A stretch of 64,000 nt of DNA from Blumeriella jaapii (taxonomy: Eukaryota; Ascomycota; Leotiomycetes; Helotiales; Drepanopezizaceae): positions 1,984,001 through 2,048,000 of the forward strand of contig VWND01000001.1 of NCBI GenBank assembly GCA_009599575.1, written 5' to 3'. This document shows, piece by piece, positions 34,369-46,137 of this stretch. Position 1 is the first letter of the stretch. Every line of letters starts with the position of its first letter. The position numbers were made by a program, and so were the translations under genes. The notes beneath the pieces were generated by a model. The model made no database searches. It saw only the letters and a list, made by a program, of their open reading frames with translations, and was not told the origin of the DNA.

Positions 34369-36249
34369 AATATAAGTCGCTTGACAGACAACCATTGTAA
34401 TAGATGCAGCCCAGCGTCCGAATGTATGGCCGAGTGGAAGCGACCAGTTCAATGATTCGCGTGGTGAGGGCTACATAAAGCTATAAACATATAGCCAAAC
34501 CTTAAGATCTCCATTAGGCTGGACAAACTGAAGCTTGTAATCCCCGGACTACCGTCGTCCCTCGTGCCTCGTCCCAAGAGCACGTCTCGGGAATAACTGT
34601 ATATTGTTCACTCTGTGTTGCATTTGCACTGTTCGCATGATTATGCCTACCTACAAATTGAGGAAAATGTGTCGTAAGTTCTCGGATTCTTCACGCTACT
34701 GATTTGTTTTGAGGAGAAAATCGGCCTCCACAGCTGCACAGCGCCTCAGAACAAAAGCAATGGTTTATTTATTGGACCTACATGCCTGCCGCGTGCGGTG
34801 AAATAGAACACACTTTTTAGTCACACAGTTAGTGTCGCTTCAGACAAGAATTTTCCTTTTTTTTTTTGGATCGTAATCGGGGGTCAGTTGTAAGCTAACT
34901 TGTCGGAAGGGAAAGGCTTTTGAAACCCAATCCCGTCTGCGAGCGAAAGAGATCATTTAGTAATACTTACTCTTGGTACACCCATAAGTATTTTAAACCC
35001 CGTTGTCATCATCTGCCAATCATGACAAGTTACAATCGAAATGTCCAGCCCATTACCGCACACGCGTTCCTCGTAGTCGCTAGTTCGAGTATTTCCTTCC
35101 ATCCCTCAATCAAAGCACTTTCGACGTTTTTGATCAGTATTCTTCTAAACGCCGCTAACACCCATCTAACAAACTCGTGTTCTCCTACATTACAATATTG
35201 CCTGTCGTTTTGGCCTCACATTATCTCTTCCGCCGTGGGCACTGGAGACGTCTGGTTCGTTCGACGCACATACAGTACACAGTGCCCATCAAAATCGGTG
35301 CTAGGGGAAACGATACGATGACACTTGCGAGAAAACATACGTTTGCTGCCCCAATTTGAAAACGGCTTGTTTTCAACAGTAAGAAAGGGTTTAAAGGAGG
35401 ACTCGGAGATGTGTTTTGTCAGATGGATTATTCGGAAAAGGTACTTCCTGGAAAACGGCGCCAGGCGCACATTATTCGTCTTCAGGATGCCTTTCTCGAA
35501 AACTTGTGATCCTATATTTTACTTGTTCCTTATAACCAGTGTGCATAAGAGATCCTTGTAAATCTGGCAGTTCTTCACAGGTCAGATCATTATATCTTGA
35601 GATTAAACAAGTGTTGCGACTGACCTACAGTTCATGTACAGTATGTACAGTACATACAAGTACAGTCAGTACAAGAGACGAGAGAAATTCAGAAGGCCAG
35701 GGCCGAGTCCCCAGGCCGCTTCCCACGTGATCAACCACGCGACCGAAAGCCGGACCGGATACGAATTCTTAATAAATGTGCGTTTGTTTACCAGTGCGAG
35801 AGCTAGAGGCGTAGGGCCTGAGGTATTTGGCTCACGCAGAAATCCGGTGAATGATGCGCGCAGCGCGAACACACTAGCGTCGAAACCGAGGTGGTGGAAG
35901 AGACAGGGGATGGCATTGTCATCGATTTAAAAGTGGGGCACCTTACCATTGTGAACATCAACAATAGAAAGCGTAAGCGAGTTGTTTACTATTGTCAACC
36001 TGCCGCCATGATACCGCCCAATTCTCGTATTTAAGGGGTGCAGTGTCTCTGCGACTTCTTCACCTTTCCTCGTGCACGTCTATCATCTGCGAGTCCCCTT
36101 AAAAAGCCAAACGAAAAGTCTCCCCTCCACAGTTCATCGCTCAGAGTTGTGCTCGATCACTCCAGCGCTCCTGTCTCCCAACATCCACCGGGAAGACCGA
36201 TAAGACCCGATCGTTACCTCCACCAAATACCTCAAGATTCCAAAAAAAC
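34369..36249. other. Intergenic region
   Basis: About 1.9 kb without a supported gene. It contains a T-run (34856-34868) and a GTACAGTATGTACAGTACAT cluster (35634-35672). The final 200 bp are C/T-rich and probably the leader of the next gene. Confidence 0.55.
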
Positions 36250-36858
36250 ATGGCACCCACAAACCCCTCCGGCCCACCGCCAGCCCCAGCCCTCGGATCC
36301 GGCAGCTTCCCGCCCCACTGGGGTGGCTCACCCAGAGGTGCAGGCGGCCCTGCTGGCAGACCCACGATATCCGCCTCCGCACAAAGCCTCTTGAACAGCT
36401 ACAACCCACCTGACGACTCCGACGACGAGGATGACCTCCCCGAGGACCCCAACCCCATGTCGCCCATCGTCATCGACATCAACACTCCCCTACAGATCCG
36501 AGGCGATGGAAACCTGATTGCCATCGAGCCCAGCGTGACCTCCGACCGCGTGGCCATGGGAGTGATCCAAGCGCTGCGCCAGATGACTCTCGAGAGCGGC
36601 TTTTCCATGGTAGACGAACAGGGCAGAGCGCGCCCCATCACGGTCAAGGTTACGGCTGGGACGATCGTCGAGGGCAGCAAGAATCTGGTCGGCGAGAGAG
36701 CGGTCATGCAGAGGATCGCGCCGGAGCTGAGCACCATGGCGGTGAGAGAGACCGGCTTGATGAAGCTGGATCTGGGACAGATCTTGAGGAAGAGGGACCG
36801 GGCTGCAGAGAAGGAGGAAGGGGAGGAAGATTCTTCGAAGCGAACGCGCAGAGATTGA
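36250..36858 (+). CDS. Uncharacterised protein (202 aa)
   Basis: A single-exon frame of 202 aa starting ATGGCACCC (CAAAAAAACATGG, a good fungal start context). Residues 1-70 are Pro/Gly/Ser-rich, ending in an acidic patch (DDSDDEDDLPED). Residues 72-175 look folded, with hydrophobic strands such as PIVIDINTPLQIRGDG and GVIQALRQMTLESGFSMVDEQG. The last 25 residues are strongly charged (KRDRAAEKEEGEEDSSKRTRRD) and could act as a nuclear-localisation-like tail. I do not recognise a domain. Coding use is consistent, with G/C-ending codons, and no stop interrupts it, so I consider it a real fungal gene of unknown role. Confidence 0.72.
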   Translation: MAPTNPSGPPPAPALGSGSFPPHWGGSPRGAGGPAGRPTISASAQSLLNSYNPPDDSDDEDDLPEDPNPMSPIVIDINTPLQIRGDGNLIAIEPSVTSDRVAMGVIQALRQMTLESGFSMVDEQGRARPITVKVTAGTIVEGSKNLVGERAVMQRIAPELSTMAVRETGLMKLDLGQILRKRDRAAEKEEGEEDSSKRTRRD

Positions 36859-37717
36859 GTGCGTCCGGGACTCAGGATTGCGGGTGGCTGAAGAGGAGTA
36901 GGCGCGATGTGGATGAGTGTACACGGCGTCTGTCCAACAAAGTGGTGTGGATTTGCGCAGTATTTGCATTCGGTCGAGTTTCTTCTTGCTATGAGCTTGT
37001 TAGCATTAGATTAGCAGAAAACGCCTCGGGGCTTTTGCTCCACTGTAGCATCAAAATCGATGATCCCAAAGCTCTTTATGCCAAGATATGTACCGAGCTT
37101 GGTAATGTGAAGTGTGCTTCTTGAACAGGTTCTAAGCATGAAGTTGAGCTGCTGGAAATCATGTAAAGCTAAAGCTCATGGGCAAAGGCCGACATTGCCT
37201 TTTCTTATATGAGCGTTTGGCGGATTGCAATTTGGATTCTCCATTGTTCGGACCATTGGTGCAGAGAGTTATCTCTCAAAGATAACAATCTCAAAGCCTT
37301 TATGTAAATACTTCGACGACCCAAATGTCTTTGTCGCTGCTGCAGGTGCAGGTCGCCACGCGGCGGTGTATCTCATGCTCACACACACTGGGAGAACTTA
37401 GCCTTAGGTTTGTTCCGATTTGCATTGTAGAGCGATATTTTTTCAAGCGGGTGCTTTTAAAATCGTAGCCCAACCTATCACACATGGACTTGGCTATCTT
37501 ACACACAAAAAACAACGCGCTGTCCGGAACTTGCATCGTGGAGCCCCTTGAATGCTCAGGATATGCGCGATATGCCCTCCGCCCAGCCCAACCCCAACTT
37601 AACTCCGACATTAAGTACACAGCGACACTAAGTACACAGAAACCCATACGCAAGGCAAGGTCTTCAATCAAAAAAGATCTTGAGTCTTCGCGCAGAAAGG
37701 ATCAAAAAAAACGTCGC
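36859..37717. other. Intergenic region between convergent genes
   Basis: About 860 bp between two convergent 3' ends. No coding or structural signal beyond ordinary 3'-flanking DNA. Confidence 0.55.
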
Positions 37718-39524
37718 TCATCGGTAATCACAAGGCCGTTGGTCGGTTCTATGCAAGTCCTTCCCCCACTTGGGAAGTTTGCGATCACGCTCATAGATGA
37801 AGCCGCAATTGTTGCACAGAGTCTGCGGCTACGCATTAGCAGTGTACCCTCTAATGGAACAGAAGACTTACCTTTGGGCCGTGCGGACCATCTCTAATGC
37901 CCCAGACTGAAGTGCCCCAGATCTGACAATGCCTACATCTCCAGGACTGTCGTTCGAAGTCTGTGAGAGATCCACTACCGACATATCCAGGAGCCCCAAC
38001 ATCAGGCGTGCCTCTTCCCCCAGACCTCAATGGACTCAAGCTTCTGAACCTCCGCTTTTTCTTGTTCCGCTCGCCCCTGCCCATGCGATCTTCAGCCGGC
38101 TCGGGATCGAAGTAACCCTTGGTCTCAGCTTGCGGGGTTCCTCCCACCATCATGGTCGTGGTCGAAAACCGTGCTGTCTCACGCCTCAGCCTTCTGATCT
38201 GTCTCTCTCGGTCTCCTTCACGCTTCTCGATCTCATCCTTCGATAACACCTCTATTCTAGGTTCCCAATCCAGTGCCAGATGCTCATTATCATATCTCCA
38301 GCCAGCTTCCGCGGCATGCGCTGCCTCATTAGGAATATCAACACCAAATCCAACGACTAAACCCCCACTCTCGCAAGCGTCCTTCTTCAGTTTTAGGACT
38401 GCTTCATAGATAGCGTGCGCCATGGCTGGAACCCATTCTGCAGGCAGACCAATATCAGCGCATGTTTGCTTGGCAAAGATTTCGGCTGTTCCGGGAGGAT
38501 GCAGCAGGGACCATTCGAATTTGTCTGTGTAGAGAAACTCTGACAGGTTTATGCTCAAGCTGATGATGCATCGATATGTGTCATCTGGGTTGAAGTCGTC
38601 GGATTCTGGGGTGATAGCCACGGCGGATGCTGTGATCTCTTCAAGCTCTGGTTTCGTAGTGGCGACTCCAATGGCTTGACTTGTACCATTTTGCATTGGC
38701 GTATCATCTCCAGTGGCCGGAGTTGCGGAGACATCTTGTGAAGCAAGGGCTGGTTTTATGCTCGTCTCGACGACGCCGTCTTCGTTGGCCGTCTCCTGGG
38801 TATGGAAGAGTGGATGGAGAGCAACACCAGCGTACTCCTCCAGCTGTGTTCGTATTTGTTTGCTAATATCAGCAGCAAAGTGAGAACGAGTGGGGAGATC
38901 AAGGTCCTGTACTAGAGACTGAGCAAATTGATCTGTTGTGATCAAGGTCTCGTGTAGATTCCACAGGAAGAAATCCTTCAGCCGATATGGTACAGTCATC
39001 TCTGCTGGCTTGTACTCTGGGTGACTGTAATCCAATGGTTTGCCGTTTTGAGCACTGAGCGGGAATGGCAGAGCGGCATTAGGTACCCAGGCGGGAATGT
39101 CGAGGTCGATTCGGATTGGGACCAGTGTCAATGGGAGGGATGCTTGGGCACAGGTGTGCAGCTCTGATTTCGTATTTCTCATTTTTCCCATCCACTCCCT
39201 CCATATCCCTGAGACCTTGACCGGCGACGATGCGATCTTTCCAACCTTGTCAGCGATGTCTTGTTTCGATATAGACATATCCTCCTTTCGCAAGCTTCTC
39301 AATCCAGTCGGTCTCCGCCTATTATCATCATCTTCTTCTTCGTACTCATCAAAGCCATCCTCAGCATAGTTGATTGCTGTAGTTCCTCTCTTAGTCGTTC
39401 TTGCTAAGGGCGCAGCGAGAGCCGTCGCAGGTTGAATAACTGGCGTGAACAGAGGATTGGCGTAGGCGCGTAGTCGAGGGGCATAGCTCGAGATGAATGC
39501 CTGCGGATCCGCAGCACTCCCCAT
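37718..39524 (-). CDS. SNF5/SMARCB1-family chromatin remodelling subunit (Snf5 or Sfh1) with C-terminal zinc finger
   Basis: Core subunit of SWI/SNF- or RSC-type ATP-dependent chromatin remodellers. Exons are 37872-39524 and 37718-37822, giving 585 aa. The SNF5 homology region has its two repeats: the first at about residues 185-245 (VPYRLKDFFLWNLHETLITTD...QIRTQLEEYAGV), the second at about 325-405 (YRCIISLSINL...DKFEWSLLHPPGTAEIFAKQ). Between them lies a long Ala/Thr/Glu-rich insert. A basic KKKRRFRSLSPLRSGGRG stretch precedes a GATA-like finger: CRHC before the 49-bp intron and CNNC after it. Without splicing the finger would be cut in half, which supports the intron. Which paralogue, Snf5 or Sfh1, cannot be decided from the sequence alone. 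Confidence 0.9.
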
Positions 39525-40371
39525 GATAGCTTTCGAGGCGCTATGGGCCTTATCCAGAAGTCGAAGTCGTAGTTAAAGTCGTACTTGGTTGCTGAAGCAG
39601 CGAGAGAGCCAATGCGTGGGGAGCTTTCGACGCAAGCGCAACGCGGAAATACTTCTCGAAAGGTCCGCAGAGCGCGCTTCCATCGAGGAGCCTTTGTGCA
39701 GGTTGTCGCGTTGAAGTCTTGTTGTCTGGGCGAGGTGCGACAGAGGTGTGCGCTTCGAATCTGGTGGTGAGGCCGGCGCGTTCTCAGTCGCGAGAAACAG
39801 ATGCAGACTAGCGTCTCCGCAGTTTAGCCGAAACTTCCACCACTAGCTAGCTCCACATCCATTTTGATCTCAAGCCCAACCCTCGACGGTCAACTCTTCT
39901 TTTGGCAAAGGAAGACTCGGGTGATTAACCTACAGTACTTGGCTTCGCACTCTTCAAACCATTTCTTCGTTGGTCAAGCGGTCCTTGGCGCTCTAGCACA
40001 TTGGACTTGACCGCATACCTTCATCACTTCAGTACAATGAATGACTGGTAGTAGCTCTCTCGTCATCATTGATGCCCCATCGTCACGAATAACCGCGCAA
40101 CGTCTAGTGACTTGTCCTATATCATGATTCAATGACTTCTCTGCCCAGACTTATTCCCAAATCTTATCGCAATTATCTACACTGCGCTACTCATTGGTTC
40201 AAGGGTAAGTCGGTTTCCCGACAGGTTCAGGGGCTTAAAGCGTCCGAGTCTTCGTCTTTCAGTTCTTTTTTTCTTCAAATCTCACCCTTGATCTTGTTGT
40301 CCCTTCACATGCACATCTCCGATTCTGAACAAAGATCACGCTTTCTCTCCCAACCAGAACCAGAAGATAAA
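39525..40371. other. Intergenic region
   Basis: Divergent promoter region of the SNF5-type gene and the next plus-strand gene. An in-frame upstream ATG at 40132 could extend the latter, but the added sequence is low in coding character. Confidence 0.5.
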
Positions 40372-41319
40372 ATGTCCGAACATCACTGTTCTCAGTGCAC
40401 AAGCACCAACCTTCCGCCCACACATTCTAAGCTACTAGAACAAGTATACAGGCTCCCTGGCGAGCTGCAGCTCGTGTTAGTCAATCAATTGGTCGTGCCC
40501 CAGCGAGTCTGCCTGAACGATTATTTCACGGAGTGTTTCAATCCGTGGGACTGCAAAGAGGGATCGCATCAATCCCGTCCGAGCGACAAATCGCACTACC
40601 CGATCCCACATCTTCCATGCCCGTCGCTCTCATCGCTGAGCATCTTCGCCCTCGAGGATGTCTACAAGCAGTTCTTTCGAAATCACACCTTTGTATTCGA
40701 CGGCTTGAGCGAGAAGTCGAGGCGAAGCCTGCCTCCACCACTGAACCAGGTCCTCAGCTTAGCCGGTGCTGGCATCGACGAAACTTTCCACATGAAAAGG
40801 CTGGATTACACCATTGCGACGCGCCTCCTCGATTTCATCGACCGGCCAGACTGGGTGGGCAAAGGCTCGCTAAAGTTCCAAAAAGATCATGACGTGGACA
40901 CGTACCGACAAGTCGACAAGTATCGCCACCAAATCCAACGCATCGTCTTCCGAGGCGTGACGCAGGAAGTCTGGCTGAACTTGGACCATGAGATAGACTG
41001 GTCCTTGCCGTTGCGAGTCAACTGGAAGTCCTTGCCGAGGCTAAAGTACTTGGTCCTAGATCTCCGGCTAGGATCAGAGATGTCGTGTTATAGGCTCGTC
41101 TCGCAGGAGAAGCTCGACAAGATCGATGCGGCAATCCAAGCCGGTGCCGAGAACTTGAAAGGCACCAAGCTAAAATCCCTGATCATCTATGGGCTCTGTA
41201 GCGGTCGTCGATTCAGGGAGGATCCGAGTTACGAGCCGATGATGAAGTCGTTGTTCAAGGAGGCATTGGATACTGACGGGAAGCTGGAACTCAGGGAAGG
41301 TGTCTTTTACTGGTGGTGA
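40372..41319 (+). CDS. Uncharacterised protein, possible F-box-like N-terminus (315 aa)
   Basis: A single-exon frame read from the ATG at 40372 (AAAATGTCC). An in-frame ATG at 40132 would add 80 residues, including a hydrophobic stretch, but its context is weaker. Residues 22-40 (LLEQVYRLPGELQLVLVNQL) resemble the opening of fungal F-box-like domains, 'LPxELxLxI'. The remainder, with FRGVTQEVWLNLDHEIDW and RLKYLVLDLRLGS, is typical of the many uncharacterised fungal proteins that pair an F-box-like start with a long leucine-rich tail. If that reading is right it would be an SCF ubiquitin-ligase adaptor, but this is inference. No close family recognised. Confidence 0.6.
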   Translation: MSEHHCSQCTSTNLPPTHSKLLEQVYRLPGELQLVLVNQLVVPQRVCLNDYFTECFNPWDCKEGSHQSRPSDKSHYPIPHLPCPSLSSLSIFALEDVYKQFFRNHTFVFDGLSEKSRRSLPPPLNQVLSLAGAGIDETFHMKRLDYTIATRLLDFIDRPDWVGKGSLKFQKDHDVDTYRQVDKYRHQIQRIVFRGVTQEVWLNLDHEIDWSLPLRVNWKSLPRLKYLVLDLRLGSEMSCYRLVSQEKLDKIDAAIQAGAENLKGTKLKSLIIYGLCSGRRFREDPSYEPMMKSLFKEALDTDGKLELREGVFYWW

Positions 41320-42103
41320 TGCTGGAGTACTGGGATGGTAGTTGGCAATCTGTACTATCTATCGTACAGTATAAATGTTAATAATAATTCTTGTTTGCGC
41401 CTGTGCTCCTGGAACCTCCAAATAGGCACGGAAATGTACCAATTTGAGAGCGACTATGTAAAATATCCAAAACCCCCAAAAAAAAATTAGTGTTCAGCGA
41501 GCTAGGTACTGTCGATTGAGGTTCACCTGTAGTCGGCTTGTTCGGTCATCAGGTGTGGTGCCGTGTTTCAATTGCGAAGGAATTTCTTGTTTCAAACCGA
41601 GATGTGTGGAATATAGCCTATACAGAACCATCCTGATTTCAGGTGCCATAATTATCGGTGCAGGCATTTCGGCGTTGTACTGTATGTTCGACGATCGAAG
41701 CGAGCAGATGATCAAGGTGACTTTGTGGCACGATTAGCCAGCATGACACAACTTTCTTTTTGGAAGGAGATTCATTAGCAAGAGGTCTTGTGGGTATTGT
41801 TCTGAACAGCTATCTTTGGAATCGGCAATTGTTGGAGGGTGGCAGAAAGAGTTTAAGCGAGCAATTTTGTTTACATCGGATGATTAGGAATAGCGATGCA
41901 GCATTTGTGGTACCAACAACATACTGAGATGACGTCGGCAGTCATCAATTGACAGTCAGAAATGTAGAAGTCAATCCTGTCAACATTGAAGATTACTCTC
42001 GTTCTGGCTCTCAATTTCCTGACTTTGAACCTTACCGTTCCACGCTACGCAACTTCACCTTACTCTTGGGTATCGTACTCAGGAATTTCTCATCGACGAC
42101 TCT
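41320..42103. other. Intergenic region between convergent genes
   Basis: About 780 bp of AT-moderate DNA, with an A-run at 41477-41487. Open frames of 73-92 aa here have no recognisable features. Confidence 0.55.
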
Positions 42104-43158
42104 TCAGAGGTCGTACCCCCTCATCTGCGTCTCAACCAATCTTTTAGCAGTACTCCAGCTCTCTTGCTTCGAACAATCAACTCTTTTACAGAATTTTCTC
42201 CAAACTACGCTCTGCAAGCTCGCATAAGACATGGTGTAACCCATTTCGAATGCATTCATGTTGTCCAGACCTTGCTGCAACATCGAACGAGTCCAAAAAT
42301 TCAGGCGTTTCGAACTCCCCCGCTTGGGTCCTTCAACAAAAGCGTAGGCAAAGTAAGGTCCGTGCCGTTGAACCAGATCTTCAAAGACACACATGCTCTC
42401 CCGGATCCAGTGGTCGTTGTGTAGGTCCTCCATAGGAGTCGAGGTCGGTGCGTATAGTTCAGAGTCACTCGAAGGTTGCACATGCTGTGGGGGTCAGCCT
42501 TGCTTGCTATCCGAGCGTCCAGATGCAAGAACCACTCACGATATTATCTAGGAGTCCCGATCTCAGTAGAGCACCTTTTGTCATGTTGAAGAAACCTTGG
42601 CCTAAAACCTCAACAATCACGCCCAGGCTTGCTAGGTCGTTGGCGGAAAGACCCTCGAGAAACTCGGCCTGCCGAGATCTCACGTCGTGCGTCTCCGTGA
42701 GTCCAGCCTAGCATCAGCTTAGAAACCTTCCACACCCAAGAAACGAGGACATTACGTACTACACAATCTACTAACCTGTACAGCTGCAGCAAAGTCAACT
42801 TCTTGAAGAGCGTCAAGCGTTGTTCCATGTCTTCCTTGGGCAGATCCAGAGTAGGCCAGCTGCATGTATGATCCGTCATCTCTGTGAGCTCGTGCCCAAC
42901 CAGGAAGTCGATCGTCTCCGATCGAGTTTTCATTTCCGAGATCCACGGGTATGTGAGAGTGGGGATGGTGACGGTACTCGGAGGCATCCGCGAAGAAAGA
43001 ATCTTGTCCTGCTGTGCATTTGCATAGGCGAAGTCATCTTTGTGGGTCTGAAGCAAAGTATTGGCTATAGATCGCTCGTACTGTCTGAGGAGCGCATGGA
43101 AGTCCTGCTCGATGTCAGAGATGCTCGGGTAATGAGTGCGCCGTGCCCATGGTGGCAT
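42104..43158 (-). CDS. Uncharacterised three-exon gene (315 aa)
   Basis: Exons are 42760-43158, 42540-42707 and 42104-42484, all joined at phase 0 with good GT-AG signals (GTACGT, GTGAGT), giving 315 aa. The agreement of three open exons with clean splice sites is the main evidence that it is a gene. The N-terminal third is predicted alpha-helical and charged (DIEQDFHALLRQYERSIANTL). The middle contains KKLTLLQLYRLVDCV, then a helical NDLASLGVIVEVLGQGFF. The C-terminal part is rich in aromatic residues and Met. No domain, signal peptide or membrane segment is recognised. Composition fits the lineage-specific unknown proteins common in fungal genomes. Confidence 0.65.
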
Positions 43159-44248
43159 TTCCTTCTACTTCTAACCTTTGACAGTCGTAGCAGGGATCCG
43201 ACCGAATGGTGATCGGAGTCTATCACAGCTATAACGATATCGAGGCAGATGTCTGGTCCCAAAACGACTCCTCCGTTGCTCCGGAACAGGCCCATCGTAG
43301 CGACGGGTTAGGAATGGGATCTGCTGAGCGTCAACACGACAGCCTCTGGGCGTCGTTGGGCTCGCTCATCCAGAACCACTTACACCTTAAAATGTAGACC
43401 GAGGCCGCGGCAAAGGGCGAAGAGTTTGCTAAAGATGCCAGATTGAAGCAATAGCCAAGTGATGGGGGAAAGGAGGCAAAGACTGGCCGCGCAGTCCATC
43501 TTATTGAAACTCATGGCCCTCAAGGTGGCAGGAGCCTTGTCGTCGTAAATTGCATGGAAGGCACGAGGCTGATGAGCTTTGGGATGCCAACGAGGCGGGC
43601 CGGCCATCAAGGTGCCTCCTACATGTATACTACATACAGTACAATACATATAATACATACATACAGTACATATAGTACATACAGTACAGTACATATAGTA
43701 CTTACAATACATACAGTACATATGTACATACATATACACACATACATACATACCTACATACAGTACATATAGTATATAGTACATACATTACATACAGTAC
43801 ATACATACATACACACATACATACACACATACATACACACATACATACACACATACATACACACATACATACACACATACATACATACAACCAGTACATA
43901 CATACATACATACAATACATACGTGTTGGACATGCATGACCCACCATCGCTTACTCCCCCAGATACCGTAGATCAACAAACCATGGTGCGAGTGGGCCGT
44001 GTTTATCTCGCGAGCCTCAAGCGAGAGATGGGATGCCGGGCCATGATTTCTGACGATTTCGGCCACGACCGTGGACGAAGAGACGCAATCCCTGGTGTCG
44101 GGAGATCTTGGCTGTTCCGAGCATGCAGAGTCCAGTCGTCACGTCCTCCCTGACGCCGTCCGAACCCCCCCCCAGACCCGGATGCGCGGGCGCGCGGTGA
44201 GACTTCATGATAGACGTCTCGAGACGTTACGCTACGACGCGGTCGGCA
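43159..44248. other. Intergenic region with a TACA-type satellite
   Basis: About 1.1 kb with no supported gene. It is dominated by the ACATAC/ACACAC tandem array at 43617-43925. A C-run occurs at about 44166-44174. Confidence 0.6.
43617..43925. repeat. ACATAC/ACACAC tandem repeat tract, about 310 bp
   Basis: Left half: repeated TACAGTACATA words. Right half (about 43798-43890): a regular 12-bp unit, ACATACATACAC, in six or more copies. All six frames are open through much of it, so the translated ORFs over it are artefacts. Confidence 0.9.
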
Positions 44249-46137
44249 TCATATGTCATGCCTGGCTCGCTTGGACTTGTGTCTAATCTGCTCGCCATAC
44301 TTGTACAACAAGAACGGAATCGGGATGAACACGATTGACAAGCCACCCAACAGTGAACTAGCGCCGCCAATGCCGAGCTTTCGATACATCTGCGTCGAGA
44401 AAAGGGGAAAGCCAGCACCGAACGACGAACGGAAGAAGTCGTTCCCGGCCAGAACAGAGGCAGCATACGCTGGGTACGCATCGCCGAGGTAGTTGAGCAC
44501 GGAGTTGAACATGAGGAAGGCGCCGATTGTAAAGAAGGACGATCCGATGATAGGGACAATCCAGTGAACTGACTCTCGGGAGGTCCAGCCGAACCAGAAC
44601 AAGCAGATCGGGAGGCAGAAAGCGCCCACGAAGGCGGGCTGCAGACGGATTTCGGGCTTGATCTCTCCCTGGTCGTTGAAGTGCGGTTCCTGGACGTATC
44701 GGAGGTACAGGAGGAAGAACGGCAGGGTGACAATACCACCGATCAGGATACCGAGGAAGGACAATCCTTCCAGGCCAAGGTTGAAGCCATAGATGCCTTC
44801 GAAGACCAGAGCGAAGGATTCGAACCAGGCGTACAGGAGACCATAGACCAGCGCGATGTACAGGTTGAGAATGAACAGAACAGGCTCCGTGAACGTGAGC
44901 GAGAACGGCCTGACGAGAGTCATCATGGCCACCTCGTTGAGCGACATCTGTTCGCTTTCAAGCTCGGGCTCACACTTGAGATCGCTTCGACCCGTCAACT
45001 GGCGGAGACGGCGACTGCGGCGGTACAAGATGTTGGAGGAGCTCGTCTCGGGCAGGAACAAGATCATCATGATCAGGGCGAAGCCAGAAAGCCAGAGAAG
45101 TTCCCAAATCGCCCATTGCCAGTTCTTATGCTGGACAGCGAAACCCCCGATCAAGGGACCTAGAACGGGCCCACAGAGAGCGGCCATGCCCCAGATCGCG
45201 ATCCCGTACGCACGTTTTTGGGGCGAGTACATGTCGGAGATGGAGGCGCCCCCAGTGGCCAGCACCGGCGAACCGAAAAAGCCGGTCAAGAAGCGAAAGG
45301 CGAGAAGCATCCCGAAGTTCTTGGCGTAGATGACAGCAAATTGGAAGAAAACAAACACAAAGAGAGTGCCGATATAGACAGGATTCCTTCCAATCTGCGG
45401 AATCTCGGACAAGGGAGACCAGATCATGGGGCCGACACCGTAACCTGCAACGAAGAGCGTCAGGCCGAGAGTCGCGGCGACCTGGCTGACACCGAAGACC
45501 TGGGTGATTTCCATGGTACCAGCAGAGTAGATAGCCGATCCAATGTAGATGGAGAAAGTCAACAAGCAGATCATTCCAGTGACGAAGGCCTTCTTTCCAC
45601 TTGACCAGTTCAGAGGGTTCTACAGCAATCAGCAAGGCTCTGTCGGGGGGGAAGCAAGACTAGCAATACCTCGGGATCAGCGTCTCCGTACCAATCGACC
45701 ACAGAGACATCTCTTCCTTTCTCAGGATCCACGGCCACGCCGCTCGCATCGTTTGTCTGCCTATTCTCGCCACTATCAACTCCGGTCTGCGGAGAGTGGC
45801 TTTCGTTTTCATGACCTCCTGTCCCTCTCCGTCTGGCTTCTGGATTTGTATCCATGTATGGCTCGTTCGTGCCGGTCCCGATCGGCCTCGAATCAGATTC
45901 ATCCTTCTGCTCGCCGAACCTCCTTTCGGTGTAGTCACTGCCGGCATCATCGCTATTCGCATTGCCATCCTTCTCCTCTTCGGTGGTGCCATGATGTGCC
46001 ATCCTCCCGCTCTTCTCGGTATTCAGATATCGTTTCCAAAGCTCTGAATCCCTCTCCTCCGCATAACGCATCACCTTGCCTCCTGTGATCAAGCGGAGGA
46101 GCTTGCCAAGAGTGGTATCGCGAATCAGTTCCGCCAT
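44249..46137 (-). CDS. MFS transporter, DHA1 (drug:H+ antiporter) type
   Basis: Twelve-segment plasma-membrane major-facilitator protein. Exons are 45670-46137 and 44249-45619, split by a 50-bp intron, giving 612 aa. The first 155 residues are hydrophilic and acidic (Glu/Asp/Asn-rich) and cytosolic. They are followed by the DHA1 start motif 'DPENPLNWSSGKKAF', reconstituted across the intron. Further motifs are 'GYGVGPMIWSPLSEIPQIGRNP' (motif A region, loop 2-3) and 'RFLTGFFGSPVLATGGASISDMY' (motif C-like). Such proteins export toxicants, polyamines or fungicides, but the substrate cannot be read from sequence. The N-terminal extension is long for the class. No secondary-metabolite gene cluster surrounds it. 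The ATG at 46137 begins MAELIRDTTLGKLLRLITGG. Confidence 0.9.

Noticed and set aside
34427..34460. tRNA-like A-box, ATGGCCGAGTGG, as in Ser/Leu tRNAs
   Set aside because: No matching B-box (GGTTCGANTCC) at the expected distance and no cloverleaf pairing could be drawn.
43702..44066. Cys/Tyr/Val-rich 'CVCMYVCM' frames on the minus strand
   Set aside because: Translation of the ACATAC/ACACAC satellite, not a metal-binding protein.
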